The notes under the pieces were generated by a model that saw nothing but the letters and a program-made list of their open reading frames with translations, was not told the origin of the DNA and did not search any database. From a virus: a DNA stretch of 36,227 nt. The stretch spans positions 1-36,227 of IMG/VR virus record IMGVR_UViG_3300044641_002125. The stretch is one strand, 5' to 3'. A program made the position numbers and the translations under genes. Of the stretch, positions 35,001-36,227 are shown piece by piece; position 1 is the first letter of the stretch, and the number at the start of each line of letters is the position of its first letter.

Positions 35001-35244
35001 AGATCCTCTCTTTAAAAAGATTGCAAAGAAATTGAAAAAGGAAATTGATTATTCAGATAAACCATCTAAGACTGGTGTTCCAAATGAACCACCACCACAA
35101 ATGGTAAATGGTTACCATCCTAATTTTGGGAAGAGAAAAGACTATTACAATAAATTAGATCCACAAAGTGCTAGTGCAATGCCAGAAACTGGTGACCCAG
35201 AGATTGATACACAAGTCAAGGCAGCACGAAAGAAACCCAAGTAG
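32059..35244 (+). CDS. Large probable virion protein with three internal repeats, 1061 aa
   Basis: GTG start at 32059, 11 bp after the previous stop. Residues 1-260 look globular (Trp- and Pro-rich: PDADGNWPAGIPGTPGE). Residues 260-365 are highly charged, Lys/Glu/Gly-rich and probably disordered. Residues 370-515 hold three copies of a module with GGGDAAVR at its core. Residues 540-575 contain a hydrophobic glycine/alanine stretch (GVGAAIYGGGAVAAGVAAAG). The C-terminus is Lys-rich and helical. Size, late promoter and context fit a structural or ejected virion protein. No known fold recognised. Confidence 0.7.
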   Translation: MKRNRYSKALKILKSTEVNEKLSALDESLPTNHTKGLYSLNDPGFRVGQKDPQKIYYPDADGNWPAGIPGTPGELEYVRPEGYWSGGSDWETQVSTDFSQDYLSSDPTGRSTDKLIGEDGTVFSGLPPGGEGFILGPIVDGFVPNHGYDSYTNIGYIQKDTRQFVLLARIQGQWKADLNGSYSTWNGTSTGFTSYNQNFTLEMAQWVRDKILADAYVSKVPYFYSGGVPQRPQSPADCPNCPPGMYGGNGIDPRQFGSGGNPSIGSQQGNPKSGDAKDAGYPWGKGDNKKKDKEKTYESEWGYKDKDGKWHPRKLSDEEKKNMTWEERMEHKYGPTLSKEKEYDDKKREQYEKEAGSVPPNWSGSPEEWRDYKAGGGDAAVRDGKKYEDVVKQGRENREKTGEISPLDKALGIGGQSSSAATFSAYKNGGGDAAVRNGKSAQDVINQGITNIDKTNSGPRRTSTSMSDFSSPAEFSAYKAGGGDAAVKQGMTRNQVIQQGIQNIDKTDSGPRPQFNYTDYVNSLPPEVKNDMLKGGKTASPVGDLAIMLGVGAAIYGGGAVAAGVAAAGARGTLSAISAAQGIDLLRSMSGDANTPKDLSLQLASKLVGSIISGLPQEIKLSTQAKMDQIKNLNLSGFEKALEIGKAPKPDAKNAVNPGNKRDDVLGGGWGDQGGVEVHYDPKTDSLTITGNKMLRTGEKGDAFDGNRQTEFGDIPKLTPSQVEQGLERYGLKEPLKKLFDSIPDNVPASERQRIYNEVTSASINYAAQGTASNAVAVRQAMVNAGIVPESETEKTGGGYGQVYSQTTYSGKEIPPEVRSIINKKVGVKESYNLTNKQRKLLKEIKKPVVVPELPKKYKMNFAGKYSPQNTPDKTASKLSDDLVASGNARGQKWRLQDKYWQGYETTERMNIIYDRVGHGDQYWEEIIKENKRKNNWKTREMQEHLNIMAHEKAMKEDNPNYESPFYKEFIQEQETIEADKDPLFKKIAKKLKKEIDYSDKPSKTGVPNEPPPQMVNGYHPNFGKRKDYYNKLDPQSASAMPETGDPEIDTQVKAARKKPK
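33163..33600 (+). repeat. Three coding repeats in the 1061-aa protein
   Basis: Copies start at Y372, Y426 and Y478 (periods 54 and 52 codons). Each has YKAGGGDAAV or a variant, then about seven residues, then V-x-x-QG, NIDKT and SGPR (the last two only in copies 2 and 3). DNA has diverged more than protein, so the repeat is under selection at protein level. Confidence 0.8.
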
Positions 35245-35248
35245 GGGC

Positions 35249-35282
35249 TTGACACGGGTAAGAAACCGTAGTATGATAAATA
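35249..35282 (+). promoter_or_regulatory. psbA: Composite early/late promoter of psbA
   Basis: TTGACA (35249-35254) and TATGAT (35272-35277) with a 17-bp spacer form a near-consensus sigma70 promoter. GATAAATA (35275-35282), a T4-type late motif, overlaps the -10. Both would start transcription within a few bases of 35284-35288, about 160 nt before psbA. The -35 lies 5 bp after the stop of the 1061-aa gene. Confidence 0.75.
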
Positions 35283-35290
35283 GGTAAACA

Positions 35291-35322
35291 AATGTTACGA
35301 ATTTCTCACAATTCTTAACATT
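35291..35322 (+). promoter_or_regulatory. Long hairpin at the 5' end of the psbA leader
   Basis: AATGTTA (35291-35297) pairs with TAACATT (35316-35322), and GAATT (35299-35303) with AATTC (35310-35314), with one mismatch between. The 12-bp stem lies just after the predicted transcription start and would stabilise the psbA mRNA 5' end. Confidence 0.6.
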
Positions 35323-35330
35323 GTCAAACA

Positions 35331-35435
35331 CCCCGCAAACCGAGACCTCTAGGGTGTATAAATTACGTCTCTCATATCCCCGCTAAGGGTGCGGGGAGCA
35401 TAGTATCTCCACCATTTCCCTGATGGTCTTACTAT
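35331..35435 (+). promoter_or_regulatory. Structured psbA leader with alternative pairing
   Basis: CCCCGC occurs twice (35331-35336, 35378-35383) and both copies can pair with GCGGGG (35391-35396). GAGAC (35342-35346) pairs with GTCTC further on. ATAGTA/TACTAT (35400-35405/35430-35435) encloses ACCAT/ATGGT just before psbA. A conditional structure controlling psbA translation or termination is possible. Confidence 0.45.
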
Positions 35436-35448
35436 CCTTTTTAGAAAA

Positions 35449-36227
35449 ATGACTGCTACACTTTCACGTCAACAATCACAATCAAATATTTGGGAACAGT
35501 TTTGTAACTGGGTAACTTCAACAGACAACCGCCTCTATGTGGGTTGGTTCGGCGTTCTGATGATTCCTTGCCTGCTTGCTGCTACAACTTGTTTCATCAT
35601 CGCATTCATCGGTGCTCCCCCTGTGGACATTGATGGTATCCGTGAACCCGTTGCTGGTTCACTCATGTACGGAAACAACATCATCTCTGGTGCTGTTATT
35701 CCTTCGTCCAACGCTATTGGACTGCACTTTTACCCCATCTGGGAAGCTGCTTCCCTAGATGAGTGGCTTTACAACGGTGGTCCCTTCCAATTGGTAGTGT
35801 TCCACTTCCTTATTGGTATCTACGCTTATATGGGTCGTGAATGGGAACTTTCTTATCGTCTTGGGATGCGTCCTTGGATCTGTGTTGCTTACTCCGCTCC
35901 TGTTGCTGCTGCTTCTGCGGTGTTCCTTGTTTATCCTTTCGGTCAAGGTTCCTTCTCTGATGCAATGCCTCTTGGAATCTCAGGCACGTTTAACTACATG
36001 CTCGTCTTCCAAGCAGAACACAATATCCTTATGCATCCGTTCCACATGCTTGGGGTTGCTGGGGTATTTGGTGGCTCTCTGTTTAGTGCTATGCACGGAA
36101 GTCTGGTTACGTCTTCCCTTGTCCGCGAAACGACAGAGCAAGAGTCTCAGAACTATGGTTACAAGTTTGGACAAGAAGAAGAAACCTACAATATTGTAGC
36201 TGCTCACGGTTATTTTGGTCGCCTTAT
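35449..36227 (+). CDS. psbA: Photosystem II D1 protein, N-terminal 259 codons (partial)
   Basis: [20 protein letters not shown] opens a standard D1 protein; the frame is open to the window edge without a break, so no group I intron is present up to codon 259. Membrane helices are visible, for example [20 protein letters not shown] and [27 protein letters not shown] carries the His that binds the non-haem iron and QB site. Phage D1 keeps photosystem II repaired during infection as host synthesis declines. Ribosome-binding site is weak (TAGAAAA). The C-terminal processing site lies outside the window. Confidence 0.97.
   Translation, partial: MTATLSRQQSQSNIWEQFCNWVTSTDNRLYVGWFGVLMIPCLLAATTCFIIAFIGAPPVDIDGIREPVAGSLMYGNNIISGAVIPSSNAIGLHFYPIWEAASLDEWLYNGGPFQLVVFHFLIGIYAYMGREWELSYRLGMRPWICVAYSAPVAAASAVFLVYPFGQGSFSDAMPLGISGTFNYMLVFQAEHNILMHPFHMLGVAGVFGGSLFSAMHGSLVTSSLVRETTEQESQNYGYKFGQEEETYNIVAAHGYFGRL

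Noticed and set aside
35449-36227. Group I intron or frameshift in psbA
   Set aside because: Some cyanophage psbA genes carry introns, but this reading frame is continuous to the window edge.
1-36227. CRISPR array, integrase or attachment site
   Set aside because: No regularly spaced direct repeats, no recombinase, and no tRNA fragment duplication were seen.

Overview
The window is part of a T4-like cyanophage (cyanomyovirus) genome infecting marine Synechococcus or Prochlorococcus. The evidence is a psbA gene at the right edge, two high-light-inducible (hli) genes, a ferredoxin, pstS, a cyanobacterial-type SLH/OprB porin, a tRNA cluster, densely packed AT-rich genes with 1-4 bp stop/start overlaps, and many very small cyanophage-type ORFs. 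No integrase, transposase or CRISPR array is visible.

Layout. (1) 1-1604: the tail of a probable homing endonuclease, small phage proteins and a GIY-YIG-like protein. (2) 1601-2872: a sigma70-type promoter, a tail-lysozyme-family protein and a membrane protein. (3) 2881-4117: eight tRNA genes (Tyr, Ile-GAT, Arg-TCT, Leu-TAG, Gly-TCC, Asn, Val-TAC and one degenerate), with spacers full of perfect hairpins and promoters. (4) 4134-8275: an unknown 318-aa protein, a Dps ferritin, small membrane proteins, an orphan Phd/YefM-like antitoxin, and tRNAs Ser-TGA, Pro-TGG, Ile-TAT and Met-CAT. (5) 8462-21088: seventeen same-strand genes for making and transferring sugars. (6) 21085-25402: porin, pstS (with a Pho box), hli, ferredoxin, a second hli and a peroxiredoxin. 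(7) 25468-29193: a C39-like peptidase, a GH24 endolysin, a holin candidate, a secreted HExxH protein and a thermonuclease. (8) 29173-31424, minus strand: four overlapping genes, three with signal peptides, probably virion proteins. (9) 31496-35244: a 2OG-Fe(II) oxygenase and a 1061-aa virion-type protein with three internal repeats. (10) 35249-36227: the psbA promoter and leader, then the first 259 codons of psbA.

How the genes may work together. The sugar cluster contains a GDP-mannose 3,5-epimerase whose catalytic residues are all visible, next to three fucosyltransferase-family enzymes (one GT10, two GT11). No GDP-fucose synthesis genes are seen. This suggests a phage-made GDP-L-galactose used in place of GDP-fucose. 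The same cluster holds a split ADP-heptose pathway (kinase, adenylyltransferase, 6-epimerase, and a HAD protein that may be the phosphatase), a compact thiamine-diphosphate enzyme next to an alcohol dehydrogenase, two methyltransferases and other glycosyltransferases. It looks like a programme for building a decorated glycan. The metabolic block (psbA, hli, petF, pstS, porin, Dps, peroxiredoxin) fits support of photosynthesis, phosphate uptake, outer-membrane permeability and oxidative-stress defence during infection.

Regulation. Near-consensus TTGACA-17/18-TATAAT promoters recur at 1601, 3210, 3567, 6972, 7499, 21085, 24099 and 35249. T4-type late motifs (NATAAATA) occur at 2428, 25436, 31471 and 35275. 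The psbA promoter carries both kinds superimposed. Family assignments come from reading motifs; no database search was run.
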